A stretch of 64,000 nt of DNA from NCBI GenBank assembly GCA_964486335.1, contig CAZAMB010000002.1:186001-250000 (forward strand). The letters are read 5' to 3'. Below the pieces are notes generated by a model that worked only from the letters and a program-made list of their open reading frames with translations, searched no databases and had not been told where the DNA came from. Shown piece after piece: positions 24,629 through 33,746 of this stretch (position 1 is the first letter of the stretch; each line of letters starts with the position of its first letter). The position numbers and the translations under genes were made by a program. The DNA comes from CAZAMB01 sp964486335. Its GTDB lineage: Bacteria > Planctomycetota > Phycisphaerae > UBA1845.

Positions 24629-25765
24629 CTAATGCCTTACGATCAACGGTATCGGAACGCCTGCGCCGTTGGTGCGCGCAGGCGGGTTCTTTTCCCACCG
24701 ACCGGGGACGGGGGTGGAGCACTTCGGGCACGCACCGTCGGTCATGCGGTTTTCGGTGACGAGAAACCCGCGACGGGCGATGAGAAGCTCTCCGCACTCC
24801 GTGCAAAACGTGTTCTCGCCGTCGCCGAACGCGCCGGGGATGTTGCCGGGGTAGACGTAGCGGAGCCCGGCGGACCGGCCGATATCGCAAGACTTCAACA
24901 GCGTCTCGACCGGCGTGCGCGGCGGGTCGGTCATCTTGTAGTCCGGGTGGAAGGCTGTTACGTGCCACGGGATGTCACTCGACACACCCGCGAGAAAACC
25001 GGCGATCTGCCGGAGTTCGTCCTCGGAATCGTTGAATCCGGGAATGACAAGCGTCACGATCTCCACCCAGAAGTCCATTTCCTTGAGCAATAGGATCGTG
25101 TCGAGCACGTTCTGGAGAATGCCGCCGAGCTGGCGATAGCTCTTGTCGCGGAAACTCTTGAGATCGACTTTGTAAAGATCGACGTACGGACGGATGAACT
25201 CGAGCACCTGCGGGGTGGCGTTGCCGTTGCTGACGAATCCGCAATGAATGCCCTCGGCGCGGGCGAGCTTGAAAATCTCGACGGCCCAGTCGGCGGTGAT
25301 GAGCGGTTCGTTGTACGTGCTGACGACAACAGGCGTCTTTTCGGCGACGGCGAGTTCGATCAAGCGCTCAGGCGCAACGAAGTTGGGCCGGGCGACGGCG
25401 GCATCGTCGCGCAGGGCCTGACTGGTCACCCAATTCTGACAGTAGCCGCAGTGCAAGTCACAACCAAGCATCCCGAACGAAAGCGCGTTACGAGCCGGAA
25501 AGGCGTGATAGAACGGTTTCTTTTCAATGGGGTCGATCTGCACGCCCGCGACGTACCCGGCCGGGGCGCGCAGTTCGCCGTCGGCGTTAAAGCGAACACG
25601 GCACACGCCGCTGCGGCCGGGCTGAATCTGGCAACGATGGCCGCACGCGAGGCAACGAACCTGCCGGTCCCGGCCGCGTAGTACGAGCTGCGGCGCGGAG
25701 GGCATGGTGTTGGCGTGGAGAAGTTCCTTGAGTCGGATCAACGGTTGGCCGGCTTGCGAGGACAT
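24629..25765 (-). CDS. amrS: AmmeMemoRadiSam system radical SAM enzyme
   Basis: 378 aa from the ATG at 25765, preceded by GGGAGGTG. Cys102, Cys106 and Cys109 in GCDLHCGYC bind the 4Fe-4S cluster. The N-terminal CLACGHRC with a later Cys, and the C-terminal CTECGELL/CPKCSTPVPG pair, are likely additional metal or cluster sites usual for this family. VSTYNEPLIT and FVSNGNATPQVLE follow the PflA-like radical SAM core. Partner of the AMMECR1 protein at 21630-22199. The modification it carries out is not known. Confidence 0.93.
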   Translation of the reverse strand: MSSQAGQPLIRLKELLHANTMPSAPQLVLRGRDRQVRCLACGHRCQIQPGRSGVCRVRFNADGELRAPAGYVAGVQIDPIEKKPFYHAFPARNALSFGMLGCDLHCGYCQNWVTSQALRDDAAVARPNFVAPERLIELAVAEKTPVVVSTYNEPLITADWAVEIFKLARAEGIHCGFVSNGNATPQVLEFIRPYVDLYKVDLKSFRDKSYRQLGGILQNVLDTILLLKEMDFWVEIVTLVIPGFNDSEDELRQIAGFLAGVSSDIPWHVTAFHPDYKMTDPPRTPVETLLKSCDIGRSAGLRYVYPGNIPGAFGDGENTFCTECGELLIARRGFLVTENRMTDGACPKCSTPVPGRWEKNPPARTNGAGVPIPLIVRH

Positions 25766-25971
25766 GGGTAAGAACACCTCCCGGCGGGCCATTGGCGGGA
25801 CCGCCCCATTCATTATACGCTTCCCGCCTGGCGATTGGACATGAATCAAGTGTCGATTTTCGATTGTCGAATGTCGAATGCGTTCGACTGCACCATTGCG
25901 GCAAGGCGAGATTGACTGCCGGACGTGCTGGTCGTGATTCACTCTTCAAAGTTTGACCGGGATTTCATTGC

Positions 25972-26886
25972 ATGTGGTATGCGTTGATTGTGGCCATGTT
26001 GTCGCTGGCAGGGGCGGCGGTTCCGCTTCGGCGACGACCCAGTCATGCGCAGTTGCAGATCTACCTTAGTCTGGCGGCGGGAGCGCTGCTTGGCGCGGCG
26101 ATGTTTCACCTGTTGCCGGAGTCGTCGGAGCACATTCACGAATCATTCGGACTGCCGGCGCTTTTGGGCATCGGCGTGGTTTTTTTTCTTCAGCGCTATC
26201 TTGCACCCCACAGCCACGAGCCGCCGCATGACGAAGTCGGGGTTTGCGCCACGGAATGCGGGCATGATCACGGCCATGAACATCATCACGACCATTCCCA
26301 TTCGCTTGAACATGCGGGAAACGCCCGCGCGATTCATGCGAAATCGGGCGGCTTGCTGGCAATCGCGGCGCTGTCCATCCACTCATTCTTCGACGGCGTG
26401 GCCATCGGCGCGGTGGCGAATGCTTCCGCTCCCGGCGCCGCGCTCGCGGTGTTTCTGTCGGTGCTGATTCACAAGCCAATGGACGGGCTGACGGTTTCGG
26501 TGTTGTTGATGAATGCGGGGGTCAAGCCGAAGGCCCTGTGGGCGACGCAGATTGTCTATGCGCTCCTCGTTCCCGTGGGCGCGCTGGCGTTCATGGCCAC
26601 AAGCGGAGCCGTGGCGGAGACATCGCCGCTGGTCGGGTATACGCTGGCGTTCAGCGCTGGGACATTCTTGGCGATCGCGCTCACCGACTTGTTGCCGGAA
26701 CTTCACTTTCACGAGCATGACCGCAACAAGCTGTCGGCGGCGCTGCTGCTGGGCCTGGTGGTGATGTGGGCGACGAGCCTGATCGGGCACTCCAACGGGC
26801 ACAGCCACGGACCGGCCAAGAGCAGCGAAGTCGATCAACTTAACGACGGGCATGATCACGATCATGCGCACGAACACGAGCATTGA
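25972..26886 (+). CDS. ZIP family metal transporter
   Basis: 304 aa with about eight membrane helices. The paired metal-binding helices are visible as SIHSFFDGVAIG and LIHKPMDGLTVS (HxxxDG type). Two histidine-rich stretches, HDHGHEHHHDHSHS between the early helices and DHDHAHEHEH at the C-terminus, are typical of zinc-handling ZIP proteins. It probably imports Zn or another divalent ion across the inner membrane. No metal regulator is nearby. Confidence 0.93.
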   Translation: MWYALIVAMLSLAGAAVPLRRRPSHAQLQIYLSLAAGALLGAAMFHLLPESSEHIHESFGLPALLGIGVVFFLQRYLAPHSHEPPHDEVGVCATECGHDHGHEHHHDHSHSLEHAGNARAIHAKSGGLLAIAALSIHSFFDGVAIGAVANASAPGAALAVFLSVLIHKPMDGLTVSVLLMNAGVKPKALWATQIVYALLVPVGALAFMATSGAVAETSPLVGYTLAFSAGTFLAIALTDLLPELHFHEHDRNKLSAALLLGLVVMWATSLIGHSNGHSHGPAKSSEVDQLNDGHDHDHAHEHEH

Positions 26887-26976
26887 TCGTACTGTTGCGC
26901 GCCAGGCCATCGACCGTTGTTCGCTTTTTCTCCGGTTCAGCGCAAACGTAGCGGATGACTCGTCCAACTCTCCGGG

Positions 26977-27006
26977 CGTCCGCGCGGACTGAAATCCGCG
27001 ACTCGC
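26977..27006. repeat. Dispersed repeat core R5, plus orientation, diverged
   Basis: CGTCCGCGCGGACTGAAATC followed by CGCGACTCGC. A diverged core in the same orientation as R4 (PRGLKSATR on the plus strand), between the ZIP and hemerythrin genes, which converge. Confidence 0.5.
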
Positions 27007-27027
27007 TACGAATGGATCGAGGTTAAT

Positions 27028-27594
27028 CTAGGATTTGTACGCCGATTCGAGTTCGTCGGCGATTCGTTCGAGCTCTTCGCGCCGACAGCCCTCAAACACG
27101 CGACAATTCACGGCACAAAACTGGGGGGCCAGCGACGATTGATCGTCGGCGCTCATGACGCGGTCACCCATGTTGAAAAGTACGTTGTCTTCCTTGAAAA
27201 TGTGATTGGTCAGCAGCTCGGCATACTGCCTGGCGGCCTTGGCGAATCGCGTCTTGGCGCTTTCGTCTCCCGATTCCAGCGCCTTGAGAGCAGCGGCCAT
27301 GTCCTTGGTCAGGCCGCGGGCGACAGTGTGCTCGTAGAGCATGACGCCGATGGGGCCTCCGTCGCGGGGAATGCCTCGCGCCTCCAACACCGGGAAAAGG
27401 AGGTCTTCCTCCTTGCCGTGGTGGCAGGCGTCGGCGAATAACCGAATGAACCGGACGCACTTGTCGAGCTGCGTAGGATCAAATGCTCCGGATTTCTCAT
27501 AGCGGTCCATCAGTCCCGCCAGCACCTTGACAACGCGGAGGATGACTTTGTGTTCGGCTCGCAGGTCGTTGACCGGATTTTCCTGATTGTTCAT
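27028..27594 (-). CDS. Hemerythrin HHE domain protein
   Basis: 188 aa from the ATG at 27594. A four-helix HHE domain with diiron ligands in order: AEHKVIL, ACHHGKEEDLLFPVLE, YEHTVARGL and TNHIFKEDNVLF. A C-terminal tail has a Cys cluster (CAVNCRVFEGC) that could bind a metal or be redox-active. Such proteins sense or bind O2, NO or iron; those resembling YtfE repair iron centres. Cytoplasmic; stands alone on its strand. Confidence 0.9.
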   Translation of the reverse strand: MNNQENPVNDLRAEHKVILRVVKVLAGLMDRYEKSGAFDPTQLDKCVRFIRLFADACHHGKEEDLLFPVLEARGIPRDGGPIGVMLYEHTVARGLTKDMAAALKALESGDESAKTRFAKAARQYAELLTNHIFKEDNVLFNMGDRVMSADDQSSLAPQFCAVNCRVFEGCRREELERIADELESAYKS

Positions 27595-27773
27595 TGCCTT
27601 AATCGTCTCCAAAAAGCGCGACTCAATCCAACGGATCATTCCGGGCATCCGACAAGCAACGACATTGTGGCTGCACAGGTTCGGATCGGCTGCCCGGACC
27701 GTGATTACCAGCAATTGCCGTGCCAATCGCGCGAAAAGACGCAGAGTTCATGGGTCTTGACCGACAAGCTCAC

Positions 27774-28952
27774 TCAACTCGGAGCGGCCGTCACGACCGC
27801 AAGGGGCGACCGCTCGGGCATGGACTTATAAAGAACCAGCAGATAAACGACGCCGAAGAGAAGCATTCCGAGGCTGATGGATTGCGAAACGGTCAGCCCG
27901 GCCACGTCGTGCGGATTGTCGGCGCGGATCATCTCCTCCAGCGTGCGCTGAATGGGATAGAGCACGAAGAGCAATCCGATGACGACGCCATGCCGCTTGC
28001 GGCGATGAAACGTCGTCGCCAGCAGGAACGAGAGCAACAGCGCGCCGAACGCCGCATACAGCTGCGTCGGATGCACGGGCAATGACTGGCTGTGAGCGGC
28101 CAGTTCCTCCAGTTCTGACACCGAGCTTGGGCGCTGGGGATTGACCCGCGAAGGAAATCGCTGGGCGGCGAGGAGAAGCCCGATTTCCTTTTTCGCGGCG
28201 GCCTTGGCGGCTTCGAGTTCCTGCTTGATGGCCTTCAACTTCGACTCGTCCTCGCCCTTTGCCCGAGCGGATTTTTCGGCCGCTTCGAGATCAGCGATTT
28301 TACGCATGAATCCCTCGCGCTTTTCAACCGGCATGTTGAGCTGGGCTTCGGGCACGATCAGCGGTCTAAGGAGGTCCTTTGACGTCGCCATGAGTTCCGC
28401 GGGAATGGTTACGCGACGATCCTGCCAATGCTGAACATGGGCAGGACTGCCGTAGGGAAACGCCATCGCCCAGGGAAGCGCCGGCGCGGCGGCTCCCGAC
28501 GTCGCGCAGACTGCGCCAAAACAGCAGCCATTGAAGAAACACCCGATCCGTCCGAAGGCAAGACCCCACATCGCGCTGGGTGCGAGAATATCCAGATAGA
28601 GTCGAAGCGAAAACCGCTTCCACCAGGCGTACACGGCCGTGGCGATGACCGCGCCGAGAAACCCTCCGAGAAACTCCAGCCCCCCCGAAGTGATATCGAT
28701 CACGGCCATCAGGCGATTGGGCGCGTCGGCGAACTGGGTTTCCCAGTAGTGAATCACGTAGAAGACCCGTGCGCCGCCGACTCCGAAGAGAAGGCAAAGC
28801 AGGGATATGTCGAGAACCACATCGGGATCGGCCTTGACCCGTTCGGCCCGGCGCATGGCCAGCCACACGCCGCTCAGGAAGCCGACCATCATGAAGAACC
28901 CGTAGGTTTTGATGGAAAACCCGCCGGGGAGCGTGAAAAGTTCCGGGTGCAT
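27774..28952 (-). CDS. lgt: Prolipoprotein diacylglyceryl transferase with inserted coiled coil
   Basis: 392 aa against about 290 for E. coli Lgt. The enzyme moves diacylglycerol from phosphatidylglycerol to the lipobox Cys in the inner membrane. Signature GRIGCFFNGCCFG is present, with LPVHPTQLYAAFGALLL and the late TLEEMIRADN motif. The extra length is an insert of about 100 residues (about 190-290) rich in Glu, Lys and Ala, predicted coiled coil, between the signature and the HPTQLYE-like motif. The window encodes several lipoproteins as likely substrates. Ends at 27774 close to a divergent region with no other gene. Confidence 0.95.
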   Translation of the reverse strand: MHPELFTLPGGFSIKTYGFFMMVGFLSGVWLAMRRAERVKADPDVVLDISLLCLLFGVGGARVFYVIHYWETQFADAPNRLMAVIDITSGGLEFLGGFLGAVIATAVYAWWKRFSLRLYLDILAPSAMWGLAFGRIGCFFNGCCFGAVCATSGAAAPALPWAMAFPYGSPAHVQHWQDRRVTIPAELMATSKDLLRPLIVPEAQLNMPVEKREGFMRKIADLEAAEKSARAKGEDESKLKAIKQELEAAKAAAKKEIGLLLAAQRFPSRVNPQRPSSVSELEELAAHSQSLPVHPTQLYAAFGALLLSFLLATTFHRRKRHGVVIGLLFVLYPIQRTLEEMIRADNPHDVAGLTVSQSISLGMLLFGVVYLLVLYKSMPERSPLAVVTAAPS

Positions 28953-29017
28953 TTAGCTACAATCCATGAGGCAAAGGCATTGACCCATCGACATCACCGC
29001 GCGACGAAATGGTATCG

Positions 29018-29872
29018 TCAATGCGCGGCGGCGTCCACGGCGACGTTGTCGATCAGGCGTGTGCGCCCGATTCGGACCGCGAGGCAGAGGCGCGCGGGAA
29101 CGTTGATGAACGACAGCGGGGCGAGCGTCTGGGCATCGACGATTTCGATGTAATCGATTTGGCTGATTCCCACGCGGCTCAGCGACTCGCGGATGGCGGA
29201 AACGAGCGTGGAGGCGCTTCGCTCGCCCCTGTCGGCCTGTTCAACGGCGGCGAACAGCGCTTTGCTGAGCGACGCCGCGCGGCGGCGATCTTCCGGAGCG
29301 AGGTACGCGTTGCGGCTGGACATCGCCAGTCCGTCGGTTTCGCGTACCGTTGGACAGGCGACGATTTCGATGGGGACGTCAAGGTCGCGCACCATTTGCC
29401 GGATGACCATCAACTGCTGGTAGTCTTTCTCTCCGAAGTACGCGGCGTCAGCCGGGAGGATGTGGAACAACTTGGCGACAATGGTGGCCACACCGTCGAA
29501 ATGGCCCGGTCGAAACGGTCCGCACAATCCGTCGGTGAGGCCGGCGACGTGGACGGTCGTGCGCACGCCCGCCGGATACATCGTTTCGACGCTCGGCGTA
29601 AAGACCAGATCGGCGCCCGCGGACTCGCAACGCCGCAAATCGTCGTCGAGCGTGCGCGGGTAGGCGGAAAAATCCTCGTTGGGCCCGAACTGCCTGGGAT
29701 TGACGAAAATGGTGACCGCCGTCTGGTCGCATTTTCGGCGGGCGGCGACGATGAGCGACAAGTGGCCGGCGTGAAGAGCGCCCATCGTGGGAACGAGCCC
29801 GACGGTCGCCCCGCCCCGCCGCGCATTGAGAACGGCGCTTCGGCACTCGTCGATGGTGGTGTAAACCTTCAT
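29018..29872 (-). CDS. panC: Pantoate--beta-alanine ligase (pantothenate synthetase)
   Basis: 284 aa from the ATG at 29872, with GGGAG 7 nt upstream. Catalyses ATP-dependent joining of pantoate and beta-alanine to pantothenate. Landmarks: VPTMGALHAGHLSLI with the HxGH nucleotide motif, FVNPRQFGPNEDF, RPGHFDGVATIVAKLFHI, FGEKDYQQLMVIRQM and SSRNAYLAPEDRR. No panB or panD is adjacent. Reads the same way as lgt, which starts 65 bp after its stop. Confidence 0.96.
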   Translation of the reverse strand: MKVYTTIDECRSAVLNARRGGATVGLVPTMGALHAGHLSLIVAARRKCDQTAVTIFVNPRQFGPNEDFSAYPRTLDDDLRRCESAGADLVFTPSVETMYPAGVRTTVHVAGLTDGLCGPFRPGHFDGVATIVAKLFHILPADAAYFGEKDYQQLMVIRQMVRDLDVPIEIVACPTVRETDGLAMSSRNAYLAPEDRRRAASLSKALFAAVEQADRGERSASTLVSAIRESLSRVGISQIDYIEIVDAQTLAPLSFINVPARLCLAVRIGRTRLIDNVAVDAAAH

Positions 29873-30026
29873 CACAGGCTCCCTCAACCGAACCGTGAAC
29901 GGGAAACGACGCGACCCGGTTTGGCGTTTGGTTGCGGTTGCCGCTAATCTACCGTTGCGTTCGACGGACGCCAGCGCACAGCCTGTTCAAGGCCTGTTTG
30001 CGCTCGACGATAGGACGGAGGTTTCG

Positions 30027-30515
30027 ATGAAACGAATGACGCGAACGAGTGCATCGGCGATTCTGCCCATGATGGCGGCCATGTTGGTGGGCGGCGGATG
30101 TGCTTCCACGGGTCGAACCGGCGGAGCGAACACATCACACGCTGAGATTCCGCAGTTGCTCCAGCGTCAGGCCGCGGCATGGAACAGGGGCGATATCAAC
30201 GGATTCATGGACGGCTACTGGCGCTCGCCGCTCCTGACGTTCAGTTCCACCGGCAAGATCACCCGCGGGTGGCAGCCGATGTTCGACCGTTTTCGGGGGA
30301 GTTACCCGGACAAGTCCATCATGGGCACGCTGACGTTCAGCGATCTGGAAGTCACGGATCTCGGGACTGATTCCGCCCTCGTGCTGGGCCGCTGGCGCAT
30401 TGTCGGCAAGGAACCGGACGCTGGCGCGTTTTCGCTGGTGATGCGCCGACTCGACAACCGATGGGTCATCATTCACGACCACACGTCGCGCGACGAGGCC
30501 GACAAATCACATTAA
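30027..30515 (+). CDS. Lipoprotein with NTF2-like (DUF4440) domain
   Basis: 162 aa from the ATG at 30027, preceded by GGACGGAGG. The lipobox GGGC with Cys near residue 25 shows a membrane lipoprotein. The mature part, LLQRQAAAWNRGDINGFMDG and WRIVGKEPDAGAFSLVMRRL then WVIIHDHTS, is an NTF2-like fold of the DUF4440 type, of which many are small-molecule-binding without a known role. Its end overlaps the convergent DinB gene by 9 bp. Confidence 0.87.
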   Translation: MKRMTRTSASAILPMMAAMLVGGGCASTGRTGGANTSHAEIPQLLQRQAAAWNRGDINGFMDGYWRSPLLTFSSTGKITRGWQPMFDRFRGSYPDKSIMGTLTFSDLEVTDLGTDSALVLGRWRIVGKEPDAGAFSLVMRRLDNRWVIIHDHTSRDEADKSH

Positions 30516-31004
30516 CGCCCGCTTCTTGCCCATGGCCGTTCGGCACAACGTGAGTTGTCCGATGTGCCAATACTGGTGCGTGCCCTGAAGCGCCCAGATG
30601 GCGCCGCGCGTCGGAAACACGCTCTTGTCCCAACCTTCCGGCGAAGGTTTGCTCCATTCGGCGACGTCGGCCTTCTTTAACGCCTCAAGAACGTGGGCGC
30701 GAGTGTTGCGAAACATTTCGTCGATCTGCTTGCGAGGCGGATATTTCGAGGCGTCGGACAGGCATTCCGACCCGCCCTTGAACAACTCGTGCATGGCATC
30801 GGGCAGTCGCTTGGGCGAGCCGGTGACTCCGGCATTGATGGAATCCTCGGAGCAGGCAATGTGCCCGAGAATCCACCCGACGTGGTTGCCCTTGGGAATC
30901 GGAAGGCGGAAATAGTCCGCGTCGGACAGATCGGCAGTCATTTTTTCGATCAGGTATTGTCCGCTGTTGAGCTGGTGCAGCAAAATGTCATGCGCAGGCG
31001 TCAT
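30507..31004 (-). CDS. DinB-like family protein
   Basis: 165 aa from the ATG at 31004 with AAAGGAGAACG just upstream. A four-helix bundle with metal-binding histidines placed as in DinB/YfiT-like proteins: HVGWILGHIACSED near residue 42 and GTHQYWHIGQLTLCR near 146. Members may be metal-dependent thiol-S-transferases or hydrolases acting in stress and detoxification, but the substrate is unknown. Cytoplasmic, alone on its strand. Confidence 0.88.
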   Translation of the reverse strand: MTPAHDILLHQLNSGQYLIEKMTADLSDADYFRLPIPKGNHVGWILGHIACSEDSINAGVTGSPKRLPDAMHELFKGGSECLSDASKYPPRKQIDEMFRNTRAHVLEALKKADVAEWSKPSPEGWDKSVFPTRGAIWALQGTHQYWHIGQLTLCRTAMGKKRALM

Positions 31005-31193
31005 CACGTTCTCCTTTGCGGGTACTGAGGGTCGGGTTTTTCCCGGTCCGGCGGTTCGGCGGTCGGCCGTTCCGTCCGTTGGTTTGATTGTCGCACGGAC
31101 AACCGATGGAACAACCCGTCCGGCAGTCACCGACGTGTAACGTGGAGAAGGCGGCGCTGTACGGAGGTTGTAGCGCGGCGATACCGTGAGAAT

Positions 31194-33722
31194 GTGCCTC
31201 AGAACCACGACATGATCCCATTGCCCACGCGGGCCGTTCACCGGGTCATGATGGGTGCGGTCGTGCTTGCGGCGATCGTCATGGGGCTGCCCACCTTGTA
31301 CGGCGGATTCGTCGGTGGCGACGATCACCGGCTCGTCCTCGATCACGTGCTCGTCAACCATCCTTCGCTCGAACACGCGGTGCGGCTTTTCACGATCGTG
31401 CATCGCGATCTCTACCAACCGTTGCCGCTTCTAATGTTTTCGGGCGAGTTCGCGCTGGCGAGCGCGCTGGGCCTTTGGGAGTCCGGCCCGCGCGGCGGTG
31501 CGTGGCTGTTTCACCTGACCAACGTGCTGCTCCATGCCCTGAATGCGTGGCTCGTCTGGCGCGTCGTTTGGAACCTCAACTTGGCGGCGCAAAAGGGCGA
31601 ACGCCGGCTGGGTCCGCCGACGGGTTCCGACGACTCGAACACGCGTTCCACAGCTTGGGTGGCGACGGCGGCGGCCCTGCTGTTTGCCGTTCATCCGCTC
31701 GGCGTCGAAACCGTCGCTTGGATCAACGGTCGAATGATGCTGTTGTCGACGCTGTTCGGATTGTGCGCGGTATTGGCGTTCCTCCGCTGGCTTCAGCGCG
31801 GTCGGACGACGGACGCCGCGCTGACAATGGTTTGCGTCATACTTTCGGCGATCAGCAAGGTCCGAGTCGGACTGCCGCTGCTCCTTGCGCTCGCGGGATT
31901 GCTGGTCCTCGGAAAACCGCGAAAGCGATTCTGGACGATTTGTCTGACCGCCGGACTGATCACCGGTTTCTTCGCGTGGATCAACGTCGGCGCGACCTCG
32001 CAGGCCGATCTCTTTTCCGAAGCCGCGGAGCACCTGCAGGGCCCCCGCGCCGTCCGCGTTTTGCTGGCGCTGGCGAACTACTTCAGCCACATCGTCTGGC
32101 CGGTCGGACTGACCAGTTATTACCCGACGCCGCCGGTCGTACATTGGTCGGACGCGGAAACGATCGAAGCCGCGTGGATCACGTTTCTCGGCTTGGCGAC
32201 CTTGGGAGTGTGCTGCCGCTTCGTGCCGGCGGCCCGATGGGGAACCGCCTGGTTCTTCGTCGCCATCGCGGACACGCTGCCGTTCATTCCCGCCCGCAAC
32301 GTTCTCGCGGCCGATCGATACACATACTTGCCGCTGGTTGGAATGTTCTGGGCGCTGGCGGCTTCCGCCGTTGCGGTGTATGCGAAGTTCGCCGGCTCGC
32401 CGGTTTCGCGCGCTCCGCGCTGGTTTGTCGGAGCCGCTGCGACGTTGATCGTGCCCGCGCTCATCGGTACAAGCTGGTCCACAGCGCGCTGGTACAACAC
32501 GCCGGAACTCAAGACCGAGCGAGTCGCCCGCGTTTTTCCCCACGTCCCCCGCGTCTGGGAGCGCTTCGGGTGGACACGCTACTCCAACGGGGAATACGAC
32601 GAGGCGGCGGAACTTGCCAGGAAAGAACTCGTTCACGACATCCCCAGCGTGCAAAGCGGCGCTTATCAATTGCTGGGCATGTGCGCGTTCAAGCAGGGAG
32701 ACATCGACGTGGCGCTGGGATGGCTTCGCAAGGCGCTGGCGGTCGATCCGGACAATTCCGTCGCAAAGTTCCGACTCGGACTGGTGCACGACGAACTGGG
32801 GCGCGACCGCGAAGCCCTGCCATACTACGAAGCGTGCGTGGCCGACGCCCCGTCGCACAATCCAACAATCCACCGGCTGGCGCGAATCTATCGCCGATTG
32901 GGGCGCCTCGACGACGCCCGCCGCATGTACGAACAGGAACTGTCGAACAACCGCTTCGAAGTGCCCGCGATCATGGCCTTGGCCGATCTGGATTTTTCGC
33001 TCGGAACGCCCGACGCCGTTCGCGCGGCGCGCGATCGGCTCGTCGCGCTCATCGACTGGATGCCGGAGAACGTCGCCGCGCGGATCAACCTCGCGCATTT
33101 GTACGATGCGATGGGCGACGACGAACGCGCCATCGAACAATACGCCGAGGCCGAACGGCAAGGTCTGGAAACCGTGGAACAGAAGGTGTTCATTTCGGAT
33201 TTCTTCGAGAAGCGAGGCGATCTCCCGCAGGCCGTGATGGGGTGGCGCGCGCTCATCCGCCGCCTTCCCAGCGACGCAGCCGCTCGGGCCCATCTGGCGT
33301 GGTTGCTGGCAATCGCGGGCGATGTCGAAGGAGCACGAACGGAAATCGCCGCGCTCGGCGCTGAGGCGAGAAACCAGCCGATGGCGCAAGCGGCGGTCAT
33401 GATGCTTGCGCTGAACGACGGGCGCAACGACGTTGCGGCAGCGCTGGCCGATCAGCTCGCGTCGTCCGGACCAAACGGCGGCAGTACCCGTCGGCGTCTC
33501 TTGCAGGCGCTGGAGAGGTACGACCAGAAAAGTCCAGACAATCCCTGGACCTATTACCTGACGGCGACGCTTCTTATCGGCGATGGGCAAACCGACGCCG
33601 GGCGGGCGTTTGCCGAACTTTTCAACACTCGTTGCAACCAGCCCGAATGCGAACCGTTTCGAAGCGCTCTTGCTGCTCGGGTGGGTTATTCGAACGATCG
33701 CCAATCGACGACGTCGCCCTGA
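31194..33722 (+). CDS. Membrane TPR protein, TMTC-like
   Basis: 842 aa. Starts at GTG 31194 or ATG 31212 (no clear ribosome site for either). The first half has about ten membrane helices with an early GDDHRLVLDH motif (a DD motif as in C-type O-mannosyl/glycosyl transferases) and ISKVRVGLPL, FIPARNVLAADRYTYLPLVG loops. From about residue 450 come at least six TPR units (e.g. AYQLLGMCAFKQGDIDVALG). This order is that of TMTC proteins. It may transfer sugars in the inner membrane; not proven. A second protein of the same type is at 52472-54667. Confidence 0.8.
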   Translation: MPQNHDMIPLPTRAVHRVMMGAVVLAAIVMGLPTLYGGFVGGDDHRLVLDHVLVNHPSLEHAVRLFTIVHRDLYQPLPLLMFSGEFALASALGLWESGPRGGAWLFHLTNVLLHALNAWLVWRVVWNLNLAAQKGERRLGPPTGSDDSNTRSTAWVATAAALLFAVHPLGVETVAWINGRMMLLSTLFGLCAVLAFLRWLQRGRTTDAALTMVCVILSAISKVRVGLPLLLALAGLLVLGKPRKRFWTICLTAGLITGFFAWINVGATSQADLFSEAAEHLQGPRAVRVLLALANYFSHIVWPVGLTSYYPTPPVVHWSDAETIEAAWITFLGLATLGVCCRFVPAARWGTAWFFVAIADTLPFIPARNVLAADRYTYLPLVGMFWALAASAVAVYAKFAGSPVSRAPRWFVGAAATLIVPALIGTSWSTARWYNTPELKTERVARVFPHVPRVWERFGWTRYSNGEYDEAAELARKELVHDIPSVQSGAYQLLGMCAFKQGDIDVALGWLRKALAVDPDNSVAKFRLGLVHDELGRDREALPYYEACVADAPSHNPTIHRLARIYRRLGRLDDARRMYEQELSNNRFEVPAIMALADLDFSLGTPDAVRAARDRLVALIDWMPENVAARINLAHLYDAMGDDERAIEQYAEAERQGLETVEQKVFISDFFEKRGDLPQAVMGWRALIRRLPSDAAARAHLAWLLAIAGDVEGARTEIAALGAEARNQPMAQAAVMMLALNDGRNDVAAALADQLASSGPNGGSTRRRLLQALERYDQKSPDNPWTYYLTATLLIGDGQTDAGRAFAELFNTRCNQPECEPFRSALAARVGYSNDRQSTTSP

Positions 33723-33746
33723 GCCTGCGACGCGTGACCGCATGGG

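Noticed and set aside
31431..33743. 770-codon open frame on the minus strand
   Set aside because: Antisense to the TMTC-like membrane/TPR gene; no recognisable domain.
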